From Streptococcus sp. zg-86 (GTDB lineage Bacteria > Bacillota > Bacilli > Lactobacillales > Streptococcaceae): 64,000 bases of DNA. The notes beneath the pieces are model-generated. The model was given only the letters and a program-made list of their open reading frames with translations. It ran no database searches and had not been told where the DNA came from. The stretch's first letter is position 1. The number at the start of each line of letters is the position of its first letter. The stretch is taken from positions 186,001-250,000 of the forward strand of contig NZ_CP072115.1 in the NCBI RefSeq assembly GCF_017639855.1, written 5' to 3'. Both the position numbers and the translations under genes were made by a program. Of this stretch, positions 8,915 through 15,842 are shown piece by piece.

Positions 8915-9231
8915 TGTCCTTTAAACCTTTCTTCTAACTTTTCCTTATGGCTCGTCATGATTTCTTCAAGCGAAATCTGGTAGATATCTGCGATAATAAA
9001 CAAATTATCTAATACATCACCTAGCTCCTCACGAATGTGGAGGAGATTTTCTTTCTGGTTGCTAATGGGTTCATCGGGGCGATCTCGTCCAATCTCTATT
9101 TTCCGAATCGCCTGTGCTAGCTCTCCTACCTCTTCACAGAGAAAATTAGTCCGAATAAAAGGATTGTAGGCATACCAACCACGCTCTTTGTAAAAACGAC
9201 TGACCCAATCTTGGTAGTTCCGAATGTCCAT
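8911..9231 (-). CDS. MazG-like nucleotide pyrophosphohydrolase
   Basis: Protein of 106 residues with the metal-binding EExxE pattern (CEEVGELAQAIRK, about 28-40) and EELGDVLDNL downstream, as in MazG/dUTPase-superfamily NTP pyrophosphohydrolases. It likely hydrolyses a non-canonical or excess NTP. Start ATG 9231 has AGGAGA 6 nt upstream; the frame extends to 9300 but that part overlaps the promoter. Cotranscribed with the LOG-family gene, suggesting nucleotide clean-up. Confidence 0.8.
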   Translation of the reverse strand: MDIRNYQDWVSRFYKERGWYAYNPFIRTNFLCEEVGELAQAIRKIEIGRDRPDEPISNQKENLLHIREELGDVLDNLFIIADIYQISLEEIMTSHKEKLEERFKGQ

Positions 9232-9258
9232 GTTTGTCTCCTGATGGTACTTTTTAGT

Positions 9259-9288
9259 ATTATAGCACGATTGGAAAGGTGATGACAA
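9259..9288 (-). promoter_or_regulatory. Promoter of the MazG-LOG operon
   Basis: On the minus strand TTGTCA (9283-9288), 18-bp spacer, TATAAT (9259-9264). Confidence 0.65.
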
Positions 9289-9442
9289 TTTATAGGTCAT
9301 TATCTATCTTGTGAGGAATTTTGTTTCTTTTATCAGCGATAGCTGATAACACTTCTTGGGAAATCTCATTGAAGTCTGTCTGCTAGAGAATTTTCCATCA
9401 GAATTTACAAAACAAACACCACAGCAAATTGCAGATAAGATT

Positions 9443-9448
9443 TATAAT
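9443..9448 (+). promoter_or_regulatory. -10 box of the Fst-like toxin mRNA
   Basis: TATAAT 33 nt before the toxin ATG. No convincing -35 box is seen at the usual distance. Confidence 0.45.
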
Positions 9449-9480
9449 ATTGAACAAGCTAACAATGTATATCATACCAT

Positions 9481-9585
9481 ATGTTCGAATGGTTGCTCAA
9501 CCTTGTCTTGGTACTTCTGCTTGTCAGTGTAGCTTCAGGGCTTATTGCGGAATGGCTAATCCGTAAGTACCTTGATAGAAAATAG
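9481..9585 (+). CDS. Fst/Ldr-family type I toxin peptide (34 aa)
   Basis: Short membrane peptide MFEWLLNLVLVLLLVSV... ending AEWLIRKYLDRK: one hydrophobic helix then a charged tail, as in the Fst family of enterococcal par loci. The gene lies in the matching architecture: convergent short RNA, shared two-way terminator and the direct repeat GGTTGCTCAAC both inside the start of this gene (9491-9501) and in the antitoxin RNA (9665-9675). No Shine-Dalgarno is seen. It would act at the cell membrane when not silenced. Confidence 0.8.
   Translation: MFEWLLNLVLVLLLVSVASGLIAEWLIRKYLDRK
9491..9501 (+). repeat. Direct repeat copy 1 of the par-like locus
   Basis: GGTTGCTCAAC, repeated exactly at 9665-9675. 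Because the two RNAs are convergent, the repeat lets the antitoxin pair with the toxin mRNA close to its start codon. Confidence 0.75.
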
Positions 9586-9613
9586 CCTGAGTATCTCAAT
9601 CGCATAGATACAA

Positions 9614-9653
9614 AAAAACCACTAGGAAGTTTTGGAAGCCCTAGTGGTTTTTA
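9614..9653. terminator. Shared two-way terminator of the Fst-like locus
   Basis: A tract, CCACTAGG, 13-nt loop, CCTAGTGG, T tract. It would end both the toxin mRNA (plus) and the antitoxin RNA (minus). Confidence 0.85.
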
Positions 9654-9683
9654 TAATGCTTTTAGGTTGCTCAACTTTATCGC
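9614..9683 (-). ncRNA. Predicted antitoxin RNA of the Fst-like locus
   Basis: On the minus strand TATAAT (9690-9695) with GCGACA 17 bp upstream places a start near 9683. The transcript would be about 70 nt, contain the second copy of the direct repeat (9665-9675) and end at the shared terminator. This matches the RNA II arrangement of the enterococcal par locus. Confidence 0.7.
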
Positions 9684-9699
9684 ACTTCTATTATAACAT

Positions 9700-10162
9700 A
9701 TACTTGTTATTATGTCGCGTGATATAACGGCATAGCATTAGCAATTCATCTTATATTTACTAAAGTCATATAAATATTTTCATATAATCGCTTCAAGTAG
9801 GAAATAAACAATCCACTTAGAGAGCCAAGGCAATGAGAAGTGAAGAGAATAGAAAAGCCTTAAAGCGTTTGGAGTCAAATAATGGCTATTTAATGAGGAA
9901 ATAACCAATAGAGAGACTTCGTTTTACATAAATAAAAAACATTCTTAAGAGTAATCTGAAACCGATAATTTGAAAATCTCGGTTTTTGGTTTCTTAAAAA
10001 TCGTTGGAAAGACTCCGCTATTTCAGCGACTTTTAAGAAAGAAAATGATATACTTGATTTAGTAGAAAAGTGAAGACGGTGGCTCCTATTTCTGAAGGGA
10101 GGTGTAGAAATAGTCTGGGGAGAGACTATTTCTACTGGGCAAATCATCGAAATCTAACGGAA
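9700..10162. other. Gene-free stretch with one perfect hairpin
   Basis: No credible gene. The clearest structure is a perfect 12-bp stem with a 6-nt loop: TAGAAATAGTCT (10105-10116) against AGACTATTTCTA (10123-10134), with no T tract behind it. Confidence 0.5.
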
Positions 10163-10278
10163 TTGAACACGGTCTAAAATCCTAGCGAAAAAGAGAAATC
10201 TCCTATGAAATGTTTATCATTTCTAGGAGATTTCCTATTTTCTTGCGGATTTTTTAACGACCTTTGTATCTTGATGAA
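10163..10278 (+). repeat. R-family repeat upstream of the TxpA-like toxin
   Basis: Starts TTGAACACGGTCTAAAATCC and ends CGACCTTTGTATCTTGAT. Inside is a near-perfect hairpin, AAATCTCCTA..GAAATG against CATTTC..TAGGAGATTT, and the outer arms AAATCC/GGATTT pair. The toxin's AAAGGAGG follows directly. Confidence 0.75.
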
Positions 10279-10293
10279 AGGAGGAGCTGAATT

Positions 10294-10398
10294 TTGACAG
10301 CTTTTGAAGTTGTACAAACGATTCTAGGTTTTGGTAGTTTTACCATTGCTCTGATTGGTTTGTGCTATAAAATCTTCAAAAATGATGTAAAAAAATAA
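10294..10398 (+). CDS. TxpA/BsrG-like (holin-like) type I toxin peptide (34 aa)
   Basis: Starts TTG with a strong AAAGGAGG 5-12 nt upstream. The peptide MTAFEVVQTILGFGSFTIAL... ends YKIFKNDVKK. The 'M(T)xFE..Q....FG.F..ALI.L' pattern is that of the small 'putative holin-like toxin' group (TxpA/BsrG class). A convergent antisense RNA with its own promoter and terminator overlaps its 3' end, which supports a type I toxin-antitoxin pair. Confidence 0.8.
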   Translation: MTAFEVVQTILGFGSFTIALIGLCYKIFKNDVKK

Positions 10399-10504
10399 TC
10401 CGTCTATGACTTTGAGCAAGTAGGACGGATTAAATCTATTCTATGAGCCGCCGTCTTTTTAACGGCTCTACATTGGAGTTGGATAGCCGTCCAACTCCTT
10501 TTCT
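10391..10504 (-). ncRNA. Predicted antisense antitoxin RNA of the TxpA-like locus
   Basis: On the minus strand TTGCAT (10533-10538), 16-bp spacer, TACAAT (10511-10516), start near 10504. The RNA would run about 115 nt into the end of the toxin gene and stop at AATCCGTC/GACGGATT followed by a run of T (10391-10431). It overlaps the whole 3' untranslated part of the toxin mRNA, as RatA and SR-type antitoxins do. Confidence 0.7.
10475..10504 (+). terminator. Terminator of the TxpA-like toxin mRNA
   Basis: GGAGTTGG, 8-nt loop, CCAACTCC, then TTTTCT. A second hairpin, GAGCCG/CGGCTC, lies just before it at 10445-10468. Confidence 0.75.
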
Positions 10505-10539
10505 AATACCATTGTAGCATTTTTAGAAAATAATGCAAG

Positions 10540-10730
10540 TAAAGAACGAATAGTATATAAAAACCACTCGCATGAGTGGTTTAATCGTTATCCGTTTCAA
10601 TATTTTTATCTAAAAATGTAGAGAAAAATGTAGAGATTCGATTGATTTTTATTGCAATATAGTGAAATTCAGAATTTCAAGAATCGCTTTAAATCAAGGT
10701 TTCTACTGTCTATTGACGTGTAGTGAATCC
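10540..10730. other. Gene-free stretch downstream of rpmG
   Basis: Holds the hairpin AACCACTC/GAGTGGTT (about 10562-10579) and a short direct repeat AAAATGTAGAG. The 3' end of rpmG is, from general knowledge, an insertion site for some streptococcal integrative elements, so this and the toxin loci could be leftovers of one. I saw no integrase or flanking att repeat. Confidence 0.35.
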
Positions 10731-10880
10731 CTATTTTACCTCAGTGAAAATCACGTGTTTACGCAATTTTGGTGAGTATTTTTTCAATTGAAGACGGTCT
10801 GGAGTGTTACGTTTGTTTTTAGAAGTAAGGTACAAGCGTTCACCAGATTCTTTGTGTTCAAGTGTAATATTTACGCGCAT
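10731..10880 (-). CDS. rpmG: 50S ribosomal protein L33
   Basis: Protein of 49 residues, MRVNITLEHKESGERLYLTS..., ending FTEVK. The Cys-free form (zinc-independent L33). It follows rpmF after 15 nt in one operon. It is too short for the ORF list and was found by translating the minus strand. Confidence 0.95.
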   Translation of the reverse strand: MRVNITLEHKESGERLYLTSKNKRNTPDRLQLKKYSPKLRKHVIFTEVK

Positions 10881-10895
10881 GGTATCTCCCTTCTA

Positions 10896-11078
10896 TTATT
10901 CAGCTGCAGCAGCTTTAGCAATCTTACGTCCTTTGTAGTATCCTTTCAAAGATACACGGTGAGAACGTGAGTAATCTCCAGTAGTTTCGTCAAATTTTAC
11001 AGATGGAGCTGTCAATTTGTAGTGTGTACGACGTTTGTTTTTCTTCGCTTTTGATGTGCGACGTGCAGGTACTGCCAT
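10896..11078 (-). CDS. rpmF: 50S ribosomal protein L32
   Basis: Protein of 60 residues, MAVPARRTSKAKKNKRRTHY..., normal for L32. It lacks the Cys4 zinc motif of some L32 paralogues, like the L33 beside it. GGAGG precedes the ATG. First gene of the rpmF-rpmG operon on the minus strand. Confidence 0.97.
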   Translation of the reverse strand: MAVPARRTSKAKKNKRRTHYKLTAPSVKFDETTGDYSRSHRVSLKGYYKGRKIAKAAAAE

Positions 11079-11103
11079 TTCTTTTTTCCTCCGTTGTAAT
11101 GGA

Positions 11104-11220
11104 CGAGCGAGGCTCGTTTTAGTTTCATAGTCCGTCTATTTTCACTTATTACATTGTTAATGCATCTTGCTTAACTCCAGTTATGCCTGCGATGCATTGC
11201 CTAGTACTAAATGAAAATAG
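11104..11220 (-). promoter_or_regulatory. Structured 5' leader of rpmF-rpmG (candidate)
   Basis: Three nested complementary pairs form one long interrupted hairpin in the leader: CTATTTTCA/TGAAAATAG (11136-11144 with 11212-11220), AATGCATC/GATGCATT (11159-11166 with 11191-11198) and TAACT/AGTTA in the middle. A separate CGAGC/GCTCG hairpin (11104-11116) sits near the ribosome site. The rest of the 340-bp gap up to hisS shows only AT-rich DNA and the hisS promoter. Confidence 0.5.
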
Positions 11221-11346
11221 AAAGGCTATCCTATTCATTTGGCTTTTGCCAACTGTAATAGAATATCATATTTTTTTTGTAAAGTAAAGTTACTTGACAG
11301 ATTTTTTGAAAAATATTTTTAAATGACAGAAATAATCACAAAAGTG

Positions 11347-11355
11347 TGCTAAAAT
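11347..11355 (+). promoter_or_regulatory. Extended -10 promoter of hisS
   Basis: TGCTAAAAT (TGn plus TAAAAT) about 65 nt before the ATG. No T-box leader is visible in the short 5' region. Confidence 0.5.
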
Positions 11356-11419
11356 AGAGGAAGAAAACCAAGTATTGTCTATATCAGCACCGATTATTGA
11401 TAGAAAGGAATAGAAGAAG

Positions 11420-12700
11420 ATGAAATTTCAGAAACCGAAAGGGACACAAGATATCTTACCAAAAGAATCTGCCAAGTGGCAGTATGTAGAAGAATTTACA
11501 CGAAAGACTTTTGGCAAATACAATTACCAAGAAATTCGCACGCCAATATTTGAACATTATGAGGTGATTAGTCGCTCGGTTGGGGATACCACAGATATCG
11601 TGAGTAAGGAGATGTATGATTTCTATGATAAAGGAGATCGCCACATCACGCTTCGACCTGAGGGAACAGCGCCAGTTGTACGTTCTTACGTAGAAAATAA
11701 GTTTTTTGCGCCAGAAGTCCAAAAACCTGTGAAATTGTATTATATGGGCTCGATGTTTCGTTATGAGCGGCCACAGGCAGGGCGTTTACGTGAATTTCAC
11801 CAGATTGGGGTAGAATGCTTTGGTTCAAGTAATCCTGCAACAGATGTAGAAACGATTGCCATGGCAGCCCAGTTTTTCAAGGAAATTGGCATTCAAAATA
11901 TTACGCTGCACTTGAATACCTTGGGAAGTAGTGCAAGCCGTACCGCTTATCGTCAGGCTTTGATTGATTATTTAACGCCACTGAAAGCAACTTTATCGAA
12001 AGATAGCCAACGCCGTTTGGAGGAAAATCCTCTCCGTGTTCTAGATAGTAAGGAAAAAGAAGATAAGCTAGCAGTTGAGAATGCACCGTCTATTTTGGAT
12101 TACTTGGACGAGGAAAGTCAGGCGCATTTTGATAGTGTTCGGGAAATGCTTGAAAGTCTTGGAATTGACTATGTTATCAATACCAACATGGTTCGTGGCT
12201 TGGATTATTATAACCACACGATTTTTGAATTTGTTACAGAGGTGTCTGGTAGTGAATTAACCATTTGTGCGGGTGGACGCTACGATGGGCTAGTGGAGTA
12301 TTTTGAAGGACCAGCAACGCCAGCTTTTGGTTTTGGAATGGGAATGGAGCGTTTGCTTCTCGTTCTTGAAAAGCAGGGAGTTGAGTTACCTGTGGCAGAG
12401 GAATTGGATGTGTACATCGCTGTCTTGGGACAAGAAGTAAATGGTAAGGCTTTGGAAATTACTCAAGCTCTTCGTAATCAAGGATTTAAGGTCGAACGTG
12501 ATTACTTGGGTCGAAAACTCAAGGCACAATTTAAATCTGCTGATCAATTGAAGGCGACAGCCCTTATTGCTCTTGGTCAAAGTGAGATGGAGCAAGGTCA
12601 AGTTACCGTTAAAAATAATCAAACACGAGAAGAAGTCATTGTGAACTTGGAAGAATTAGAAACAAATTTCAAGGAAATCATGGAAAAAATCGGCAAATAA
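11420..12700 (+). CDS. hisS: Histidyl-tRNA synthetase
   Basis: Class II aminoacyl-tRNA synthetase of 426 residues that charges tRNA-His. Motif 2 is seen as MFRYERPQAGRLREFHQIGVE (split here by description only), the histidine-binding LDYYNHTIFEF near 260, and motif 3 as FGFGMGMERLLL near 310. The C-terminal anticodon-binding domain follows. Monocistronic with its own terminator. Length and start are typical. Confidence 0.97.
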   Translation: MKFQKPKGTQDILPKESAKWQYVEEFTRKTFGKYNYQEIRTPIFEHYEVISRSVGDTTDIVSKEMYDFYDKGDRHITLRPEGTAPVVRSYVENKFFAPEVQKPVKLYYMGSMFRYERPQAGRLREFHQIGVECFGSSNPATDVETIAMAAQFFKEIGIQNITLHLNTLGSSASRTAYRQALIDYLTPLKATLSKDSQRRLEENPLRVLDSKEKEDKLAVENAPSILDYLDEESQAHFDSVREMLESLGIDYVINTNMVRGLDYYNHTIFEFVTEVSGSELTICAGGRYDGLVEYFEGPATPAFGFGMGMERLLLVLEKQGVELPVAEELDVYIAVLGQEVNGKALEITQALRNQGFKVERDYLGRKLKAQFKSADQLKATALIALGQSEMEQGQVTVKNNQTREEVIVNLEELETNFKEIMEKIGK

Positions 12701-12702
12701 TC

Positions 12703-12747
12703 AATGAAAACCAGGAAAATGTCGTAAAATTTTCCTGGTTTTCATTT
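12703..12747 (+). terminator. Terminator after hisS
   Basis: AATGAAAACCAGGAAAAT, 8-nt loop, ATTTTCCTGGTTTTCATT: a perfect 18-bp stem. Confidence 0.8.
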
Positions 12748-12848
12748 GTGAAATAAAAAAAGTTTTATAAAATTTTCACAAATTCAATTGAAAATTCCTT
12801 GTTTTACAAGCATATTAGTGAAAAAATCACAAATCTTACCGGAATTCT

Positions 12849-12866
12849 TTGTGAATTTTTTAACAA
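12849..12866. promoter_or_regulatory. Rex-type operator 1 upstream of adhE
   Basis: TTGTGAATTTTTTAACAA: 18-bp dyad close to the Rex consensus TTGTGAA-N4-TTCACAA. It lies just upstream of the -35 box. A looser GTGA/TCAC dyad is at 12815-12832. Confidence 0.65.
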
Positions 12867-12870
12867 ACTA

Positions 12871-12899
12871 TTTACAAAACAAAAGAAAAGGTGTAGAAT
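12871..12899 (+). promoter_or_regulatory. adhE promoter
   Basis: TTTACA (12871-12876), 17-bp spacer, TAGAAT (12894-12899), bracketed by the two Rex-type dyads. Confidence 0.7.
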
Positions 12900-12903
12900 A
12901 TAT

Positions 12904-12921
12904 TTGTGAAAAAGTTAACAA
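12904..12921. promoter_or_regulatory. Rex-type operator 2 upstream of adhE
   Basis: TTGTGAAAAAGTTAACAA, 18 bp, over the transcription start. Binding here would block RNA polymerase; Rex releases DNA when NADH is high, which would induce AdhE for NAD+ regeneration. Confidence 0.65.
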
Positions 12922-12958
12922 AAGAAAGTTGACAGAAAACAATTTGGAGGAATCATAG

Positions 12959-15607
12959 ATGGCTGAGAAAACAGTATCACCAGAGGAAAAATTAGTAGAA
13001 GCTCGTGCGCATGTTGATAGTCTTGTGCAAAAAGGTTTAGTGGCCCTGGAGGAGTTTCGTCGGTTGAATCAAGAGCAGGTAGACTATATTGTTGCAAAAG
13101 CATCAGTAGCAGCGCTTGATCAACATGGTGCCTTAGCTCTTCATGCTTTTGAGGAAACTGGGCGTGGCGTTTTTGAAGACAAGGCGACAAAAAATCTGTT
13201 TGCCTGCGAACATGTTGTCAATAATATGCGTCATACAAAAACAGTTGGTATCATTGAAGAAGATGATGTCAATGGATTGACCTTGATTGCAGAACCAGTT
13301 GGTGTGGTTTGTGGTATTACTCCAACAACGAATCCAACTTCAACAGCTATCTTCAAATCATTGATTGCTCTGAAAACCCGTAATCCAATCGTCTTTGCTT
13401 TTCACCCATCTGCACAAGAATCTTCAGCACATGCGGCTCAAATTGTTCGTGATGCTGCGATTGCAGCGGGTGCTCCTGAAAACTGTATACAGTGGATTAC
13501 AAAACCATCTATGGAAGCAACATCTGAGTTGATGAATCATGACGGAATTGCGACAATCCTTGCAACAGGTGGAAATGCCATGGTGCGTGCAGCCTACTCA
13601 TGTGGAAAACCAGCTCTTGGTGTGGGTGCAGGTAATGTTCCTGCTTATGTTGAAAAATCTGCTAATATTCGTCAGGCAGCTCATGATATTGTCATGTCTA
13701 AATCATTTGATAACGGAATGGTCTGTGCCTCTGAGCAAGCAGTGATTATCGATAAAGAAATCTATGATGAATTTGTCGCAGAATTCAAATCATATCATAC
13801 CTATTTTGTGAATAAAAAAGAAAAAGCCTTGTTAGAAGAGTTCTGCTTTGGGGCAAAAGCCAATGGTAAAAACTGTGCAGAAGCCAAACTCAATCCAAAT
13901 ATTGTTGGGAAATCAGCAGTTTGGATTGCTGAGCAAGCAGGATTTACGGTACCAGAAGGAACGAATATCCTAGCAGCGGAATGTAAAGAAGTAGGCGAAA
14001 AAGAACCGCTAACTCGTGAAAAATTATCTCCAGTTATTGCTGTTTTGAAATCGGAATCTCGCGAAGACGGAATCAATAAAGCGCGCCAAATGGTGGAATT
14101 CCACGGACTCGGTCATTCTGCAGCGATTCACACAGCAGACGAAGAATTGGCTAAAGAATTTGGGCAAGCCGTACGTGCTATTCGTGTCATTTGCAATTCT
14201 CCATCTACCTTTGGTGGAATCGGAGATGTTTACAATGCCTTCTTACCATCATTGACACTAGGCTGTGGCTCTTATGGGCGTAACTCTGTCGGTGATAATG
14301 TGAGTGCTATTAATCTCTTGAACATCAAAAAAGTAGGAAGACGTAGAAATAATATGCAATGGTTTAAAGTTCCTTCAAAAACATACTTCGAGCGCGATTC
14401 GATTCAGTATCTTCAAAAATGTCGCGATGTAGAACGGGTGATGATTGTCACAGACCATGCCATGGTTGAACTTGGGTTCTTAGAACGAATTCTTGAACAG
14501 CTAGAACTTCGTCGCAATAAGGTGGTATACCAAATTTTTGCGGATGTAGAACCTGATCCAGATATTACAACTGTCTACAAGGGTACAGAGTTGATGCGTA
14601 GCTTCAAACCGGATACCATCATCGCCCTTGGGGGAGGTTCTCCAATGGATGCTGCCAAGGTTATGTGGCTCTTCTATGAGCAACCAACAGTTGACTTCCA
14701 TGACTTAGTTCAAAAATTCATGGATATTCGCAAACGTGCCTTCAAATTCCCAGAATTAGGTAAGAAGACGAAATTTGTCGCTATTCCAACAACATCTGGT
14801 ACAGGATCAGAAGTAACACCATTTGCTGTTATCTCTGATAAGGCAAATAACCGTAAGTACCCAATTGCAGACTATTCATTGACACCGACCGTAGCGATTG
14901 TGGATCCAGCGCTTGTCATGACTGTTCCAGGCTTTATTGCAGCTGATACAGGTATGGACGTCTTAACTCATGCGACAGAAGCCTATGTATCACAAATGGC
15001 GAACGATTACACAGATGGTCTAGCCTTGCAAGCCATTCGCTTGGTCTTTGAAAGTCTTGAAAGTTCTGTTAAGAATGCTGATTTTGAATCTCGTGAGAAG
15101 ATGCACAATGCTTCTACTATTGCAGGTATGGCTTTTGCTAACGCCTTCCTAGGAATTTCTCACTCAATGGCACATAAGATTGGTGGTAAATTCCATACTA
15201 TCCATGGACGCACCAATGCCATTCTCTTACCGTATGTCATTCGTTACAATGGTACTCGTCCAGCTAAGACTGCAACATGGCCTAAGTACAATTACTACCG
15301 TGCAGATGAGAAATACCAAGACATTGCAAAAATGCTTGGCCTTCCAGCTTCTACACCAGAAGAAGGGGTAGCTTCTTATGCCAAAGCGGTTTATGAACTC
15401 GGTGAACGCATTGGTATCAAGATGAACTTCAAAGATCAAGGGATTGATGAAAAAGAATGGAAAGAAGCAGCACGTGATTTGGCCTTCCTTGCCTATGAGG
15501 ATCAATGTTCTCCTGCAAATCCACGTTTACCAATGGTTGACCATATGCAAGAAATCATTGAAGATGCTTATTATGGTTACAAGGAACGCCCAGGTCGTCT
15601 AAAATAA
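12959..15607 (+). CDS. adhE: Bifunctional acetaldehyde-CoA/alcohol dehydrogenase
   Basis: Cytosolic, spirosome-forming enzyme of 882 residues that turns acetyl-CoA into acetaldehyde and then ethanol, using two NADH. The N-terminal aldehyde dehydrogenase has its catalytic Cys in NGMVCASEQ (near 257). The C-terminal iron-dependent alcohol dehydrogenase has GGGSPMDAAK, GTGSEVTPF and the metal-binding HSMAHKIGGKFHTIHG. GGAGG precedes the ATG. Control by NADH/NAD+ through Rex is likely from the operators upstream. Confidence 0.97.
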   Translation: MAEKTVSPEEKLVEARAHVDSLVQKGLVALEEFRRLNQEQVDYIVAKASVAALDQHGALALHAFEETGRGVFEDKATKNLFACEHVVNNMRHTKTVGIIEEDDVNGLTLIAEPVGVVCGITPTTNPTSTAIFKSLIALKTRNPIVFAFHPSAQESSAHAAQIVRDAAIAAGAPENCIQWITKPSMEATSELMNHDGIATILATGGNAMVRAAYSCGKPALGVGAGNVPAYVEKSANIRQAAHDIVMSKSFDNGMVCASEQAVIIDKEIYDEFVAEFKSYHTYFVNKKEKALLEEFCFGAKANGKNCAEAKLNPNIVGKSAVWIAEQAGFTVPEGTNILAAECKEVGEKEPLTREKLSPVIAVLKSESREDGINKARQMVEFHGLGHSAAIHTADEELAKEFGQAVRAIRVICNSPSTFGGIGDVYNAFLPSLTLGCGSYGRNSVGDNVSAINLLNIKKVGRRRNNMQWFKVPSKTYFERDSIQYLQKCRDVERVMIVTDHAMVELGFLERILEQLELRRNKVVYQIFADVEPDPDITTVYKGTELMRSFKPDTIIALGGGSPMDAAKVMWLFYEQPTVDFHDLVQKFMDIRKRAFKFPELGKKTKFVAIPTTSGTGSEVTPFAVISDKANNRKYPIADYSLTPTVAIVDPALVMTVPGFIAADTGMDVLTHATEAYVSQMANDYTDGLALQAIRLVFESLESSVKNADFESREKMHNASTIAGMAFANAFLGISHSMAHKIGGKFHTIHGRTNAILLPYVIRYNGTRPAKTATWPKYNYYRADEKYQDIAKMLGLPASTPEEGVASYAKAVYELGERIGIKMNFKDQGIDEKEWKEAARDLAFLAYEDQCSPANPRLPMVDHMQEIIEDAYYGYKERPGRLK

Positions 15608-15636
15608 TCACCAAGGATTCCCCCAATAAAATACAG

Positions 15637-15676
15637 TAGAAGAGTGAAAAGTTTCTTTTCACTCTTCTATTTTTTA
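15637..15676 (+). terminator. Terminator after adhE
   Basis: TAGAAGAGTGAAAA, 5-nt loop, TTTTCACTCTTCTA, then TTTTTTA. Confidence 0.9.
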
Positions 15677-15678
15677 TC

Positions 15679-15764
15679 AAAAAGAAAGTAGTTTCAATAT
15701 GAATAGCTGTTTGATAAAAAATAGGTTTTTTAAAAGTATTTTCGGAACTACTTTCTTTTTGTTA
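15679..15764. repeat. Long-spaced inverted repeat before the sialic-acid operon
   Basis: AAAAAGAAAGTAGTT and its complement AACTACTTTCTTTTT lie about 50 bp apart just upstream of the -35 region. It may be a looping operator or part of an RNA structure. Confidence 0.5.
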
Positions 15765-15772
15765 TAAAAATG

Positions 15773-15817
15773 TTGAAAATATTTAAAGAAGTGGTATACT
15801 AAATGTAAAGGCTTACA
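15773..15817 (+). promoter_or_regulatory. Promoter of the sialic-acid operon with cre-like dyad
   Basis: TTGAAA (15773-15778), 16-bp spacer, TATACT (15795-15800), then TGTAAAGGCTTACA (15804-15817) over the start site. The dyad matches the CcpA cre consensus at 13 of 14 positions; it could also be the site of the RpiR regulator encoded at 24609. Confidence 0.6.
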
Positions 15818-15842
15818 TAAAATATAGAAAGGGATTAAAAAG

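Noticed and set aside
9890..10147. Minus-strand frame of 85 codons near the toxin loci
   Set aside because: Basic, low-complexity text, no ribosome site, and crosses a perfect 12-bp hairpin.
10540..10730. Attachment site of an integrated element at rpmG
   Set aside because: No integrase and no second copy of the rpmG 3' end was found in the window, so only mentioned as a possibility.
12815..12832. Third Rex site upstream of adhE
   Set aside because: TTAGTGAAAAAATCACAA has the half-sites one base too close and an altered outer edge; not counted as an operator.
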